This document shows, piece after piece, positions 10,938 through 21,014 of a stretch of 26,086 bases of DNA (the stretch's first letter is position 1; each line of letters opens with the position of its first letter). The position numbers were made by a program, and so were the translations under genes. This DNA comes from a virus: the IMG/VR virus record IMGVR_UViG_3300005600_000072, positions 1-26,086 of that record. One strand, 5' to 3'. The notes under the pieces are model-generated. The model was given only the letters and a program-made list of their open reading frames with translations, was not told the DNA's origin and ran no database searches.

Positions 10938-13900
10938 TGCTTCGATAATCATCTGACCCACAGGGGAGCCAATTGCTGGGAACAGGCGAAGAGAGTTCTT
11001 CAACTTCTGTGTGTTTACTTCCTTACCGTTCGCGATGTCGTTGAGCGTACCGAGACCACCGTTAATAGTTCTCTCTAGGTAGGAGACTGCTGGGGCACTT
11101 CCTGTAAGGTGTGCTTGGTCCCCTGTGAGTAGTGATATGAGTGGGGCGGTAACGAACGGACTCCACGCTCCAGCAAACGGAATTCGAGAAGCTACCTGAG
11201 CAGACTTCTCTGCGAAGTTCTCTTCCCAGTCAGCCAGAGCGTCATCGGGGGATACACCCCTGTATGCAACATCACGCATCATCGCAGCCATAATCTCACC
11301 CGCTAAGTAGAGACCGAGATATCCGGCGATGATTTGATTGGGGCTTTCAGACTCTCTGCGTAGGAATGCGTTGAACCAACTAGATGGGTAGGAGAGGAAC
11401 TGAAGAGCCATAGAGCCGATGATATCGTTGTCCGGTAGGGATGTTCCTGATGTCCGTGTGACGATGATCCGGTCTGTTTTCTCTCTAGCCATTTGAGCGA
11501 TGTTGTCACCGAGATCCAGAGCACGGGTTCTGAGTTCAGGGTCCTCGATCTGCCCTGCGATCTTCTTAAGATTCATAGGGTGAAGGAGGGCTTCTTTATC
11601 CATCCCGTGAAGGGCACGGAGTACCTGTTCAGCCTCAGGAGTATGAAGTCCCATACGGACCACATCTCTTGCGAGAGCAACATCCCCACCGAATCCAGCA
11701 CTACGAGCCGCTGCTGCGAATGTCTTAGGATCTGAAGGGTCTACGCCTCGGAGGTGGTGTAGTTTGTCAATGTTCTTGATAAGTCTCGTACCGTACTTAT
11801 GGTGGTGCGAGGCATACACAAGACGCTTGAGTCGCTGTGTGGCAAATGCCTCACCGAATACTTTGCGGGATGTGTGCTTCCACCAACGAGCACCCTTACC
11901 GATAGACCCCACAGGGTCCACTGTCTCGCTACCGAAGAACCTGCCACCATTCCCATACTCCAACTCATGAGCGTATCCGAAAGATATGAGATCCTGTTTA
12001 GAGACCTCACCATTGAATATCTCACGCATATGTCTGAATAGGATTCTTCGCTCAGACTTGCTGAAGAGCCTTGGTATGATGGCCTGGAGTATTTCGGGTG
12101 TCATAGAGATCAGGATGCCCTGGTTAATGGCAGCCGCAGTGAGGTCTACAAGAGGTTGGATCACCTTCTCCAGACCTGTTGCTGCATGGGTCCTGTGGTG
12201 TAGCGTGCGGTCACGCATCACGGTGAGGTTATTCACCGCTTCAAGAATGATCGCCTTGTTCGGATCAGCCGAATCCATCGCCTCGGCTCTTGACTTGAGA
12301 ATATCAATCGCATCCGTAAGTCGGACAGCCTCACCGAAGATTTCTGTGGCGGTCTCCTGCTCGGCGATGTACGCACCCATACCTCTTTCGTATTCATGGA
12401 TGACCTGCTCAGTATCAGTCAGAACTACGCCGAGTTCCAGAACATCATCCTGAAGCCAGAACTCCTGCTCAATCGCACGAGTGGCTCTGTTGTCTGTTCT
12501 GTAGATAGCAGGTCTGTTCTCGCTGCGGGCTACCGGGTCTTCGGGAGAGAGTCGGTCTCTGCCGATTCGTCTTGCTATTGCATAGTGTGCTTGGGCCTCA
12601 AGAGCGTTGTCCAACTCTGCAAGGTACTTAGCAGCGTCAGCATCGTTCAGGTCCGCGAGGGTGCCGGGCACTTCCCCGTATCTCTTGGTTCCCTCTACGA
12701 GGTTGCCGGAGGAGTCTATGATACCTATGTTCTTTAGTGTTCCTAGGTGGAGAGGCGATTCCATGTCGGTAGGGTCATACCTACGCTCTTTCCACCACGA
12801 TGCTAACTTCTTCGCTAGTTTGTTATGGGTGGTTGCATCCATCTTCTCATTCAGAGAGATGTTGATATATCCCTTTAGTTTCTCTCTGAGAGATCCGTTG
12901 TTGATCGCACGATCACCCATCCGTTCGTAGTATTCGTCAAAGTGCTTGAAGAGTTCCTTGGCCTCGTCAGAGACATCGCTCAGACTCTTCACCCCAGACC
13001 GAACCTGCATGACCTCAGCACCAATAGCAGCACGCTGCTCTGGAGTCTTGTCACGCATAATCCTACGGTATGCATTGGTGTGTCCTGCTCGCATGATAGT
13101 CTGTCTGATGATGTTCTCGTGAACACTCACCACAGACGACCCATCCGGGGACCCGAAGTACTGGTCAGATACACGAGGGTCATACGCTGCGTACAGACGA
13201 GTAATCATCTGAGCAAGGGGATTATTCTCAATACCCTTCAGTTTCCTTGTTTGGTTCGCCAATGTACCGAGAGCACCGACACGCTCCAACCACCCAAACA
13301 GAGATGAGGTGGCCTTCTGGATACGCCCGTTGCGGTGCTCGGGAACTTCCGAAGCCGCAGCAGCAATGAGTGCTTCTGTGCGTGAGCGTCTATCTTTCTG
13401 ACTGAAGTAGATGTCTGTGAGTGGTAGGTCATTCAGAAGGACGCGGAGGCGATTCTGTTCTGGGTTGTCCTCGTTAAAGTGGAACTTGCTGACAGCCTCG
13501 GAACGCTCTATCTCAAGTTGCCTCTGTGCTCGGACGGTCTTCTTCAGAGCACGCTCAGCCTTGGCGATCTCCTTCTCCGGTGCTGCGGAGTCTGTGAGTC
13601 TTCGGATCTCCTCTCGGAGTTCCCTGATCCTCTCAGCATTCTTTCTGAACTCAATACCGATACGATGAAGTCTCGGTGCTTGAGCATCCGGATTCTTATC
13701 ATCCAGGGGAAGGCCTCGGAGGAATCTTCGTGTTTCCTCATAGGTTGGTGTGGAGGTGAAGTGGGTGATGAGTTCTTCTGCAGTGAACTCTTGCCCTGTG
13801 TCTGTGTTGACATAGGTGCCGTCATCAGTCTTCTCTAGAGCCACCAGATCACGAACAAGATTGTCGTAATCCTCACTGCTATACGCGGCTCTTCCCCACT

Positions 13901-15047
13901 TCTCCGCAACATCCATAATGTCCATCTCAACAAGGTCTGCACGAACCTCATCTACGAGAGATCCTTTGCGTGCCTTATTGCGTATACGCTCCGCCATTAC
14001 AGAGGTGGGCGACTGGTTAATCACATCCGCCTCGGTCGGCACCTTAGGCTTACGACCTTGAGCAAACGCCCCAAGACTTGCAAAGAACATACCAATGGTG
14101 GCGGACATACCAGACCTGAGGAAGTCGTACTGGAATCGCGTGGGATCGCCAAGGTCCTCCAGTCTGGACTTGTGTTCGTAGTATTGGGCAACGAAGTCAA
14201 ACCCTACAGCTTGTGTCCCGCCTGAGATAGAGGCGAGGGTGTAGGCAGCGACACGGCTCCCTTCACTGTAGTTCTTGATGACTTGGGGGAGGAAGTCAAT
14301 ACCACCTCCTGAGGCCTGCTTGAATACGGTAGATGCCGCAGCCCTGAACCCATCGTCAGCGAGGGCCTTGGCGGCGTTCTTGCTCACGGCAGATACAGAG
14401 GCTCTTGCGGTGCCTGCTGCTGCACCCTTCACAAGAGCACCTGTACCAAAGGTGATGAGTGTGGTTGGGTCTGTGACAATATCCAGACCAAAGTTAGTCA
14501 CACCAGTAACACCGGCGAAGAACGGACGCTCCTCATTGTACCGGACAATTTTCTGCCTGAGGTCTATACGACGCTGTATGTTGTTGAAGCGTTCGTAAGC
14601 CTCCTCGTGGGTTTCAACATCTCTGAAGTTCTTAGCACTGTACCCCTGCATCTCCAAGACAGTCTGGACGCCTGGGTCCATAGCAAAGAAGAAATCCTCC
14701 CCTCGGAGTTCTGATGCAGGCTTAAGGGAACCATCCTTTAGGATGACCGACCCGCCTGATCTCCTAAGGGGGATTGGGTCTGTAGGTGTCGGGAAGAAGT
14801 TTCTGGAGAGTACGCCAGCACCGCTGTTCAGTAGGAATCCTGCACCATCCCCAAGTACAATAGAGTTCTCGGCAGACTTCGCAAAGAGGTTCTGGACAAT
14901 GTTTGTTGAAGGTGGTGCGAAAGAAGCCTGACCCTCAATAAGATATCTTGGAGCCAGACTGGTATCAAACGCCTCTTTTCTGAAGAAGCGTTCCATCTCA
15001 ACCTCTATGGGAGTGCTGAGGGTATTTGGTCTGACAAATCTAGACAT
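10911..15047 (-). CDS. Internal virion protein, T7 gp16-like, 1378 aa
   Basis: By size and position this is the largest internal core protein, expected to be ejected ahead of the DNA and form the channel across the cell envelope. T7 gp16 is 1318 residues. Gly/Ala-rich hydrophobic stretches near residues 165-215 (FFAGVTGVTNFGLDIV, TFGTGALVKGAAAGTARA) and about 1010-1045 (LTAAAINQGILISMTPEIL) and 1240-1265 could insert into membranes. Residues about 480-560 are strongly coiled-coil (RIRELREEIRRL, EIAKAERALKKTVRAQRQLEIERSEA). I do not see the N-terminal lytic transglycosylase motif of T7 gp16. ATG 15047 follows TAGGA. The upstream gene ends 9 nt earlier. Confidence 0.85.
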   Translation of the reverse strand: MSRFVRPNTLSTPIEVEMERFFRKEAFDTSLAPRYLIEGQASFAPPSTNIVQNLFAKSAENSIVLGDGAGFLLNSGAGVLSRNFFPTPTDPIPLRRSGGSVILKDGSLKPASELRGEDFFFAMDPGVQTVLEMQGYSAKNFRDVETHEEAYERFNNIQRRIDLRQKIVRYNEERPFFAGVTGVTNFGLDIVTDPTTLITFGTGALVKGAAAGTARASVSAVSKNAAKALADDGFRAAASTVFKQASGGGIDFLPQVIKNYSEGSRVAAYTLASISGGTQAVGFDFVAQYYEHKSRLEDLGDPTRFQYDFLRSGMSATIGMFFASLGAFAQGRKPKVPTEADVINQSPTSVMAERIRNKARKGSLVDEVRADLVEMDIMDVAEKWGRAAYSSEDYDNLVRDLVALEKTDDGTYVNTDTGQEFTAEELITHFTSTPTYEETRRFLRGLPLDDKNPDAQAPRLHRIGIEFRKNAERIRELREEIRRLTDSAAPEKEIAKAERALKKTVRAQRQLEIERSEAVSKFHFNEDNPEQNRLRVLLNDLPLTDIYFSQKDRRSRTEALIAAAASEVPEHRNGRIQKATSSLFGWLERVGALGTLANQTRKLKGIENNPLAQMITRLYAAYDPRVSDQYFGSPDGSSVVSVHENIIRQTIMRAGHTNAYRRIMRDKTPEQRAAIGAEVMQVRSGVKSLSDVSDEAKELFKHFDEYYERMGDRAINNGSLREKLKGYINISLNEKMDATTHNKLAKKLASWWKERRYDPTDMESPLHLGTLKNIGIIDSSGNLVEGTKRYGEVPGTLADLNDADAAKYLAELDNALEAQAHYAIARRIGRDRLSPEDPVARSENRPAIYRTDNRATRAIEQEFWLQDDVLELGVVLTDTEQVIHEYERGMGAYIAEQETATEIFGEAVRLTDAIDILKSRAEAMDSADPNKAIILEAVNNLTVMRDRTLHHRTHAATGLEKVIQPLVDLTAAAINQGILISMTPEILQAIIPRLFSKSERRILFRHMREIFNGEVSKQDLISFGYAHELEYGNGGRFFGSETVDPVGSIGKGARWWKHTSRKVFGEAFATQRLKRLVYASHHHKYGTRLIKNIDKLHHLRGVDPSDPKTFAAAARSAGFGGDVALARDVVRMGLHTPEAEQVLRALHGMDKEALLHPMNLKKIAGQIEDPELRTRALDLGDNIAQMAREKTDRIIVTRTSGTSLPDNDIIGSMALQFLSYPSSWFNAFLRRESESPNQIIAGYLGLYLAGEIMAAMMRDVAYRGVSPDDALADWEENFAEKSAQVASRIPFAGAWSPFVTAPLISLLTGDQAHLTGSAPAVSYLERTINGGLGTLNDIANGKEVNTQKLKNSLRLFPAIGSPVGQMIIEASSKDPSEE

Positions 15048-15056
15048 TGTGTTTTC

Positions 15057-17660
15057 CTATTGGGATGCGAAGTCTGATGCTGGCACGAGTCGGGGGACTG
15101 TGTTGTACTCTTGTGTGGTGTATCCGCCAAGAGGCTGACCAAGGGACGGTTGAATGACAGACTCACCGACGCTCATGTACCATTCTGGGTCGAACGGAGC
15201 GAGGTCGATCATGTCTTCACCTATGAATGCTTGACCATTAATCCTCCCCTTCGCCATGATACGAGGACGGCCATTGCTTGTGACAACCACCAGACGGAGG
15301 TAAGCAGGATCGTCTTCGCTGGACAGGAAGAGTGTTCTGTTTGCTGTCGGGATCTTTCTTTGGAGAAGAGGTATTAAGGTGTCGACAATGGTCTTACCTT
15401 CTACATCAACACCCTCAACATTCTTCTGGATCTGAATGTTTAAGACATCTCCACGGTTGTTGTTGGTGCGATCGCGTATGGCTCTGCCGATCTTGTCGTA
15501 GACAACCCGTGAGAGGTTCCTATCAGCAGATCCAGGGAGGGCTGCTCCTCTGTTCTGTAGAGATTCCATACGGTTGAACATACCGATAAGCTGTCGGGAT
15601 AGGAAACTATCGCTGATGTTTAAGTCAGCATCAAGTCTCCGTGGGTCTACACCACTCCCCTCAACAACCTGCTGTCTAGGACGGAGTTGATAGGTATCGG
15701 AGTGGTGATCGAAGTGGAGAACCATACCCTCAGAGGTCAACCATTCGGAGGCCCTCTTCGCTGCTGTTTCTCTGTCCCAACCGTCCTCCTCAAAGTCCGA
15801 ACCCAGCCTACTACTTTCATAGATAAGGCGGTTCATTGTGTCCACACTAATGGGGAGGGAGTTGTCTAGACCCTTACTGGATAGAAGAGCCTTAGCAAAG
15901 TCCTTAGCGAGAGACTCGTCCACCTTATGCGAACCAACCTCCAAAGCTGCATACTTCTCAGCCTCCTGTCTCCCTTTGTCAAACTGAGCAAGGATCTCTC
16001 CGTACTGCTCTGCGGAGACTGCTGTTGGGTCTGTGATGCCCTGCTGGATGAGATAGTCACGGACATTTGTGAGACCAGCACGGGATTCCGTGTCTATGTC
16101 TCCGAGGTACGCATCAAACTCTGTCTGATTGGTGCTGAGCATACCTCCAGCCACCATCTCAAACCCACCCTTCCCGTGCTCGGTGAGCCACGATACCCAC
16201 TTAGATCCTTTATCAGGAACCGTGGAGAAGTTGGCGAGTTCGTATTGTGTCTGTGATGCTCCCATAGCAACCCAGACTTGTTCATCAGGGATCTCTGGGT
16301 CCTCACCGACAAAGAGGGAGATAGCAGCTCTTGCTCCCTCCACATCCATAGCCTCCAGGTGCTTCTCTCCTGAGAGCGTGTCGGTGATTGTGGAGTAGGA
16401 ACTGAGGTTCTTTGTGTTTCGTACAGCATCCATACGGTCTAGGCGTGTGTCTATCACACGAACCACACCGCTGATCTTCTGAGCAATGGCTGAACGAACA
16501 CCAGAACCAGCATCGAACGAGTGAATACTTGCATTATCAGGGACATCCACCCCCGCAGCAATCTCCCACTGGGCTACCGCAAGATCATTAAGACGCTTAC
16601 GAATTTCTTCAGGAGACTTCGGAGGGAGTTCACTGATGAGGTCCTCGTACTCCATCTCAAGGATTCGAGCGGTAGCAACAGCGTGCTCATCAGCAACCCT
16701 GTTGTATGTCGCGTTAAGGATCTGCTGAGCATCCTCATTGTCTAAGGCATCCACCTGTTCGGATAAGGTGTCGAGATCCTGTATCGCATCTGAGATGGGC
16801 ATCGAAGAGGATGCCACACCGAGAGCAATGTTGTTTGCTGATGTAGATACGATGGACACAGTTTCCTGATATGGAGTGGTTCTGCGTCCGTTGGCTACAG
16901 AGAGTTCCTCCGATGCTGTGGCTAGGTCTGTCTGTCCGTTACGGATCTGAGCATCGTAGCCTTCACGGATTACCTGAAACTCCTCATTCCTGAGTTGCTC
17001 CAGTCTCCTGTCATGCTCCCCTTGGTATCCATTGATGGACTTATTCCTAACAAGATTGGTTAGGAAGTTGCTCATGTCTGCGTTAGACTCCACCTCACTC
17101 ACGAGGTCTGGGTCTTCTGATGAGGCTACCTCAAGGAAGTTATCGAGGATGATCTTCTGACGCTGAGCGTGTCCCGCTTCAATCAATTCAGGATCATCTA
17201 GGTCCAGAGAGTCTGCGAAGCGTGTGAACATGGAGCGTATGGCTCCTTCCCGCAACACAGCCTTCTGTCTTTGTCTTGTTTGGAATGTCCTCTGTATGTC
17301 CTCACCTGTGGTGAGTTTAAGGAGTTCGGTCTTAAACGGGTCACTGTCTTCATAAGAAGCAATAGCCGAGTCCAGTGAGTCCGCATAGTCTCCGATAAGA
17401 GACTCGTCCTCACTCGCTGCACGCTTCTGTGCAAGAAGATCGTTTAGGACTGCCCTCTTCTGCTCTGCCTCAAGCTTATCCTTGGATGCCTTGTTCTGAG
17501 CAACCACCTGTGCGGACACCTGCACAGCACCTTGGAGGATCGCTCCTAGGTTTGCTGTAGATGCTGGTGCGATACGCTGAGGGGAGGCGAGGAAGGACCG
17601 AGGGAGTTCTAGATCCCGAGGACCCTGTGAGAGTCGTGATTGAGAGTTTAGTCTGCTCAT
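15057..17660 (-). CDS. Internal virion protein, T7 gp15-like, 867 aa
   Basis: The second large internal core protein (T7 gp15 is 747 residues). It starts in a 4-nt overlap (ATGA) with the stop of the gp14-like gene. The sequence is mainly helical and charged, with an Ala/Gln-rich start (ILQGAVQVSAQVVAQNKASKDKLEAEQKRAVL), repeated acidic helices and no membrane segment. The last 120 residues are more beta-like (YLRLVVVTSNGRPRIMAKG). Assignment rests on order, size and helical character; sequence identity in this family is low. It is expected to form the middle of the ejection tube with its neighbours. Confidence 0.82.
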   Translation of the reverse strand: MSRLNSQSRLSQGPRDLELPRSFLASPQRIAPASTANLGAILQGAVQVSAQVVAQNKASKDKLEAEQKRAVLNDLLAQKRAASEDESLIGDYADSLDSAIASYEDSDPFKTELLKLTTGEDIQRTFQTRQRQKAVLREGAIRSMFTRFADSLDLDDPELIEAGHAQRQKIILDNFLEVASSEDPDLVSEVESNADMSNFLTNLVRNKSINGYQGEHDRRLEQLRNEEFQVIREGYDAQIRNGQTDLATASEELSVANGRRTTPYQETVSIVSTSANNIALGVASSSMPISDAIQDLDTLSEQVDALDNEDAQQILNATYNRVADEHAVATARILEMEYEDLISELPPKSPEEIRKRLNDLAVAQWEIAAGVDVPDNASIHSFDAGSGVRSAIAQKISGVVRVIDTRLDRMDAVRNTKNLSSYSTITDTLSGEKHLEAMDVEGARAAISLFVGEDPEIPDEQVWVAMGASQTQYELANFSTVPDKGSKWVSWLTEHGKGGFEMVAGGMLSTNQTEFDAYLGDIDTESRAGLTNVRDYLIQQGITDPTAVSAEQYGEILAQFDKGRQEAEKYAALEVGSHKVDESLAKDFAKALLSSKGLDNSLPISVDTMNRLIYESSRLGSDFEEDGWDRETAAKRASEWLTSEGMVLHFDHHSDTYQLRPRQQVVEGSGVDPRRLDADLNISDSFLSRQLIGMFNRMESLQNRGAALPGSADRNLSRVVYDKIGRAIRDRTNNNRGDVLNIQIQKNVEGVDVEGKTIVDTLIPLLQRKIPTANRTLFLSSEDDPAYLRLVVVTSNGRPRIMAKGRINGQAFIGEDMIDLAPFDPEWYMSVGESVIQPSLGQPLGGYTTQEYNTVPRLVPASDFASQ

Positions 17661-18157
17661 ATACCACCGAACCTTACAGATGCTCCGAGGGAGTTCCAGT
17701 CACTTGCGGAACCCCATGAAGCACTTCCACCTAGGTCTAGTCCCTGTCCCAGATTCAGCCCAGTAGAGAACCCAGACAGAGCACCACCGAAGGTGCTCAC
17801 CAAGGGGTTGTTGTACCGTGCTGCTGTCTGACTATCTACGGAAGCGTTGCCGAAGATTTGTTGTAGTGTTGCGTTGTAGTTACCCACCCCCGCAGTGTTT
17901 ATCGCAGAGGTGGAGATAGCGGTAGAGGATGCTGCACCTGCTGTACCGCGTGCTGCGGAGGTGGTGCGGAGGGTGCCTTGGAACTCCTGCAGTTCACGAG
18001 CAAGTTGGTTCTTACGCTGCTCGGAGGCTATGCGGTTCTGTTCCTTCTGCACCGCTGCTGCACGCTCGTTTGCTTTGTTCTGCTGCTGTGCCTGCACAAG
18101 GGAGAGACCGCCTGAGGCAGCACTTACTCCCGCCGCCAGTAGTAGTTCTGGTCCCAT
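17657..18157 (-). CDS. Internal virion protein, T7 gp14-like, 166 aa
   Basis: ATG 18157 has AAAGGG about 6 nt upstream. The N-terminus is a Gly/Ala hydrophobic segment (LLLAAGVSAASGGLSLV). A Gln/Asn/Ala/Glu-rich helix follows (QAQQQNKANERAAAVQKEQNRIASEQRKNQLARELQEF), then a Gly/Ser/Asn-rich low-complexity end (STFGGALSGFSTGLNLGQGLDLGG). This order (hydrophobic start, coiled region, Gly-rich tail) is typical of gp14-type ejection proteins that reach the outer membrane first. Length is close to T7 gp14 (196). It starts right after tail tubular B and overlaps the gp15-like gene by 4 nt. Confidence 0.82.
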   Translation of the reverse strand: MGPELLLAAGVSAASGGLSLVQAQQQNKANERAAAVQKEQNRIASEQRKNQLARELQEFQGTLRTTSAARGTAGAASSTAISTSAINTAGVGNYNATLQQIFGNASVDSQTAARYNNPLVSTFGGALSGFSTGLNLGQGLDLGGSASWGSASDWNSLGASVRFGGI

Positions 18158-18159
18158 GT

Positions 18160-20310
18160 TTATCCCTTTGCGGAGTTCTGTTTGAGAGGGGCGAAGTTAC
18201 AAATGAAGTCGAGGTTGGTGATGAGCATCGGGAGAGGGCTGCTGCTCTTGAAGGTGATCTTGGTGTCTCTCCCCTTGCCCTTGATAGAGATGGGGACCTG
18301 ACCATAATCTGCCTGAGTGAACTGCCCTGTGTAGGAGGAGCCGAGTCTGTTGCTGATGTAGCGTTTGGTCTTGGCTGCTCTCCCCTTAGGTTGCACATCT
18401 ACCTCGAAGAACGGAGTGTCATCGAAGTGTGTAATCATCCTGAGGACAGACAGCACACCGTCCACCACCTGACCGTTCTGGTCCTTCACATACAGTGGTG
18501 AGAGTTGTACTGAGGTCTCGTAGGACTTGCCGCAGAACGCAGGGTAGTCCGACCAGTCACCGATAACGGAGAGGACGGTGGTGCTTCCTGAGTTGTCTAC
18601 GGTGGGTTCGAGGATGGTGCCTGCTCTGCTCTCCCAACCCCCGCCAAGTACAACCAGGTCCATGTTCTCGTCCTTGAACGGGAGAGTCCATGAGGTTGTC
18701 TTTGTGGAGGATGAGTACGAACCAGTGACAGACACCTTGCGATCCATGTGGAGGTGATATGGGACACTTCCTTCTGCATCTGTGTCTGCTGCTGGAGGGG
18801 TGATGGGGATACGCTCTAGCCAGTAGTTGTTGTCTTTGGAGTAGAGGATGTAGAGGTAGTTGTCGTAGACACGGAAACTCTCCACCACAGCATCACTATC
18901 CAACACCCACCGAGAGAATGCGTTCTGCACCTTCTGCGATACTTCCCAGTGTGAGAAGTTCAGGTAGATGGAGGAGTCATCGGAGGCTGCGGAGAAGACG
19001 ATGTTGTCTGTCTCGGACACAGCCAAGCGTGATACTGAGGCGGGGAGATACCCATCACAATGCTTGCTTAGGTCTACAGCGAGGTTGGCATCCCGATCAA
19101 AGTTGTAGAAGTATTCGTAGAGGGAGGTGAACCTACCACGGTTGCTGGTGAAGTACACCTGGCTCCCCATCACCACAGGCTGTGCATCAGGAGATACAGG
19201 GTTGCTGGTGGTGGCGAGGATGTTGGTCTCACCGGGGGTGAATGAGTTAGGAGCCTTCACCTCGTACTGTCTCGCACCGTTGGCGATAACGAGGAGGGTA
19301 TCATCCACAGGGATCATAAACTCTACCGTGTGTGCACCATCTCCGGGGAGGGTGAGGTCTATCGGGTCTGAGTCTGTGGAGGTCTGCCAGTCGTCTACCC
19401 ACAGGTTGAAGAGGTCTCCAGCCTGAGAGGTGACGATCTTATTGCGGCTACCAAACCACATACGATCCTGAAACACGGTGATCCAGTCTATCGCACTCCC
19501 GATGAAGGAGGGACCGGGGTTGGTCACAGAGTCCCCGCTCTTGCGGGTATTCCATGTCTCGTAGTCAAGGGTAAACTCACCTGCCCCACCGTCCCCTGCT
19601 GGATCGTAGGAGAGGCGGACAGGCATGGTGGTTTCGTCTATCTCTGAGTCGTCTAGGTCAGTGGTGACACGCTCATACCAAGGTCCGATGTCATCTGTAG
19701 CGATGATCTCCCACACACCTACGGGGTATCCCACATCTGCTGAGGTGAGGTGGATGTAGTGTCCCACTGTTCCTGTAGCAGGTACGGGGAGGGAGGTTGC
19801 TGTGGTGAGGTTGGCATAGCCTGCTGCGGTGCCCTTCAGGGCGGTCTCCACCTCTTTGTTCCAGATGAATGTAGCATCCCCCACGGTGATAGCCCGCAGT
19901 TTGTCTACAGCAGATCCAGAGCCAGAGGCGAGGTACGCATCTGCGGAGTTGCTGAGGACAACACTTACCTTCGTACCATCCTCACGGAAGATTTGTACAC
20001 GGTTTGCTGCGGTGCCCTGAGATCCATCGAGGATCAAGCAGAAGCGGTTATCAGCGTCCCTGTCTATCCAGTGGATGTAGGGATCTGTAGCAAGTGAGTC
20101 CGCCGGTAACCACTCCAGAGTACCGTCTGTGGTGGAGTCTGCATGCTCTGGTGCGTGGATGTACTCACCACCATATCTCCTCTCCATACCTCTGTTGATA
20201 AACTGCACGATGTTGTCGGCGGTCTCGAACTGGGTATAGGAGCGGTTGGTGGGAGGTTGTCTGGACACACCGCCGATGAGGGGTGCGGCGGGGATACGCT
20301 GGGTGGGCAT
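18160..20310 (-). CDS. Tail tubular protein B (nozzle, T7 gp12-like), 716 aa
   Basis: The nozzle of the short tail, joined to the gp11-like adaptor. ATG 20310 has GGAGG close upstream. The N-terminal part PLIGGVSRQPPTNRSYTQFETADNIVQ matches the conserved family start (a GGVSRQP-type motif, then residues about the amount or state of input). The middle contains beta-propeller-like sequence with many aromatic turns (FQDRMWFGSRNKIVTSQAG, GARQYEVKAPNSFTPGETNI, PVVMGSQVYFTSNRGRFTSL). The C-terminus is typical (VSIKGKGRDTKITFKSSSPL, ITNLDFICNF). Length is near T7 gp12 (794). It begins 3 nt after the gp11-like stop. Confidence 0.93.
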   Translation of the reverse strand: MPTQRIPAAPLIGGVSRQPPTNRSYTQFETADNIVQFINRGMERRYGGEYIHAPEHADSTTDGTLEWLPADSLATDPYIHWIDRDADNRFCLILDGSQGTAANRVQIFREDGTKVSVVLSNSADAYLASGSGSAVDKLRAITVGDATFIWNKEVETALKGTAAGYANLTTATSLPVPATGTVGHYIHLTSADVGYPVGVWEIIATDDIGPWYERVTTDLDDSEIDETTMPVRLSYDPAGDGGAGEFTLDYETWNTRKSGDSVTNPGPSFIGSAIDWITVFQDRMWFGSRNKIVTSQAGDLFNLWVDDWQTSTDSDPIDLTLPGDGAHTVEFMIPVDDTLLVIANGARQYEVKAPNSFTPGETNILATTSNPVSPDAQPVVMGSQVYFTSNRGRFTSLYEYFYNFDRDANLAVDLSKHCDGYLPASVSRLAVSETDNIVFSAASDDSSIYLNFSHWEVSQKVQNAFSRWVLDSDAVVESFRVYDNYLYILYSKDNNYWLERIPITPPAADTDAEGSVPYHLHMDRKVSVTGSYSSSTKTTSWTLPFKDENMDLVVLGGGWESRAGTILEPTVDNSGSTTVLSVIGDWSDYPAFCGKSYETSVQLSPLYVKDQNGQVVDGVLSVLRMITHFDDTPFFEVDVQPKGRAAKTKRYISNRLGSSYTGQFTQADYGQVPISIKGKGRDTKITFKSSSPLPMLITNLDFICNFAPLKQNSAKG

Positions 20311-20312
20311 AG

Positions 20313-20912
20313 TTACCTCCGGCGATCTCTACGCCTGCGTGTGCGGATGTATGATGAAGATGAGTTGGCACTGATTCCCCACACCCAATCACTCTCCTGT
20401 ATGGATTCCCTCCGCATGTTGCCGAGGGCCTTGGCCTCTTTCTCAGCGAGGCGAGCATCTCTGTTGGGGTCGTTCACCTGTGCCTGCTGGTACTCCCGTG
20501 CTGCGGAGGCAGCAATGTAGAGTCTCACAGTGAGGGGAAGTTCCTCGAACTCCAGCCATCTGGTGACGAGGAGTTCTACAGAGTCCACGGTGAATACATT
20601 GGTGGAGTTGTCTCTATCCCAGAGCTTGTTGTCACGGATTGCAAACTTGGAGTGGTAATCATCCCCATGCCCATCTACACGGATGATGCTGGTGGAGATG
20701 GAGATGTATCCGTTGCTGTCTGGGGTGAGGGTCTGGACTTCAGTGTTGAAGGTCCACCCCTCAGCCAGGGTCTCCATGATCTTCTCATCAAGGATGGACT
20801 GGGCTAGGTCTGTGTCGTTTACACCGTCACTATCCAGAGTGTTCACTGGAGTTTCGTCTGCTGCACGGAGCATGTGGTTGACGGCTTCCAGTGTGTCGAA
20901 GTCTGGACGCAT
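20313..20912 (-). CDS. Tail tubular protein A (adaptor, T7 gp11-like), 199 aa
   Basis: The adaptor ring between portal and nozzle. ATG 20912 is chosen because GGAGG lies 5 nt upstream; the longer frame from 20984 would start inside the terminator stem. Length matches T7 gp11 (196). Recognisable features: FDTLEAVNHMLRAADETPVNTL near the N-terminus, ILDEKIMETLAEGWTFNTE, then ELPLTVRLYIAASAAREYQQ and a basic, Arg-rich end (RTRRRRDRRR). This is the usual gp11 pattern in which the N-terminal helix asks for a first-residue stretch beginning 'LEAVN'. Gene order capsid-gp11-gp12 supports it. Confidence 0.93.
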   Translation of the reverse strand: MRPDFDTLEAVNHMLRAADETPVNTLDSDGVNDTDLAQSILDEKIMETLAEGWTFNTEVQTLTPDSNGYISISTSIIRVDGHGDDYHSKFAIRDNKLWDRDNSTNVFTVDSVELLVTRWLEFEELPLTVRLYIAASAAREYQQAQVNDPNRDARLAEKEAKALGNMRRESIQESDWVWGISANSSSSYIRTRRRRDRRR

Positions 20913-20957
20913 AGGTGCCTCCGCTAGGTAAGGGGAGTTGTTTAGTAGTGGTAAGTA

Positions 20958-20992
20958 GAAAACCCCCGCTTCACAGTTAAGCAAAGCGAGGG
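20958..20992 (-). terminator. Intrinsic terminator after the capsid pair
   Basis: The minus strand has CCCTCGCTT, a 12-nt loop, AAGCGGGGG, then TTTTC. The stem is 9 bp with one G-U pair. It lies just after the capsid-adjacent gene and corresponds in place to the T7 late terminator T-phi downstream of gene 10. Confidence 0.88.
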
Positions 20993-21014
20993 CGGAAGGA
21001 GAGTTAGATAATGC

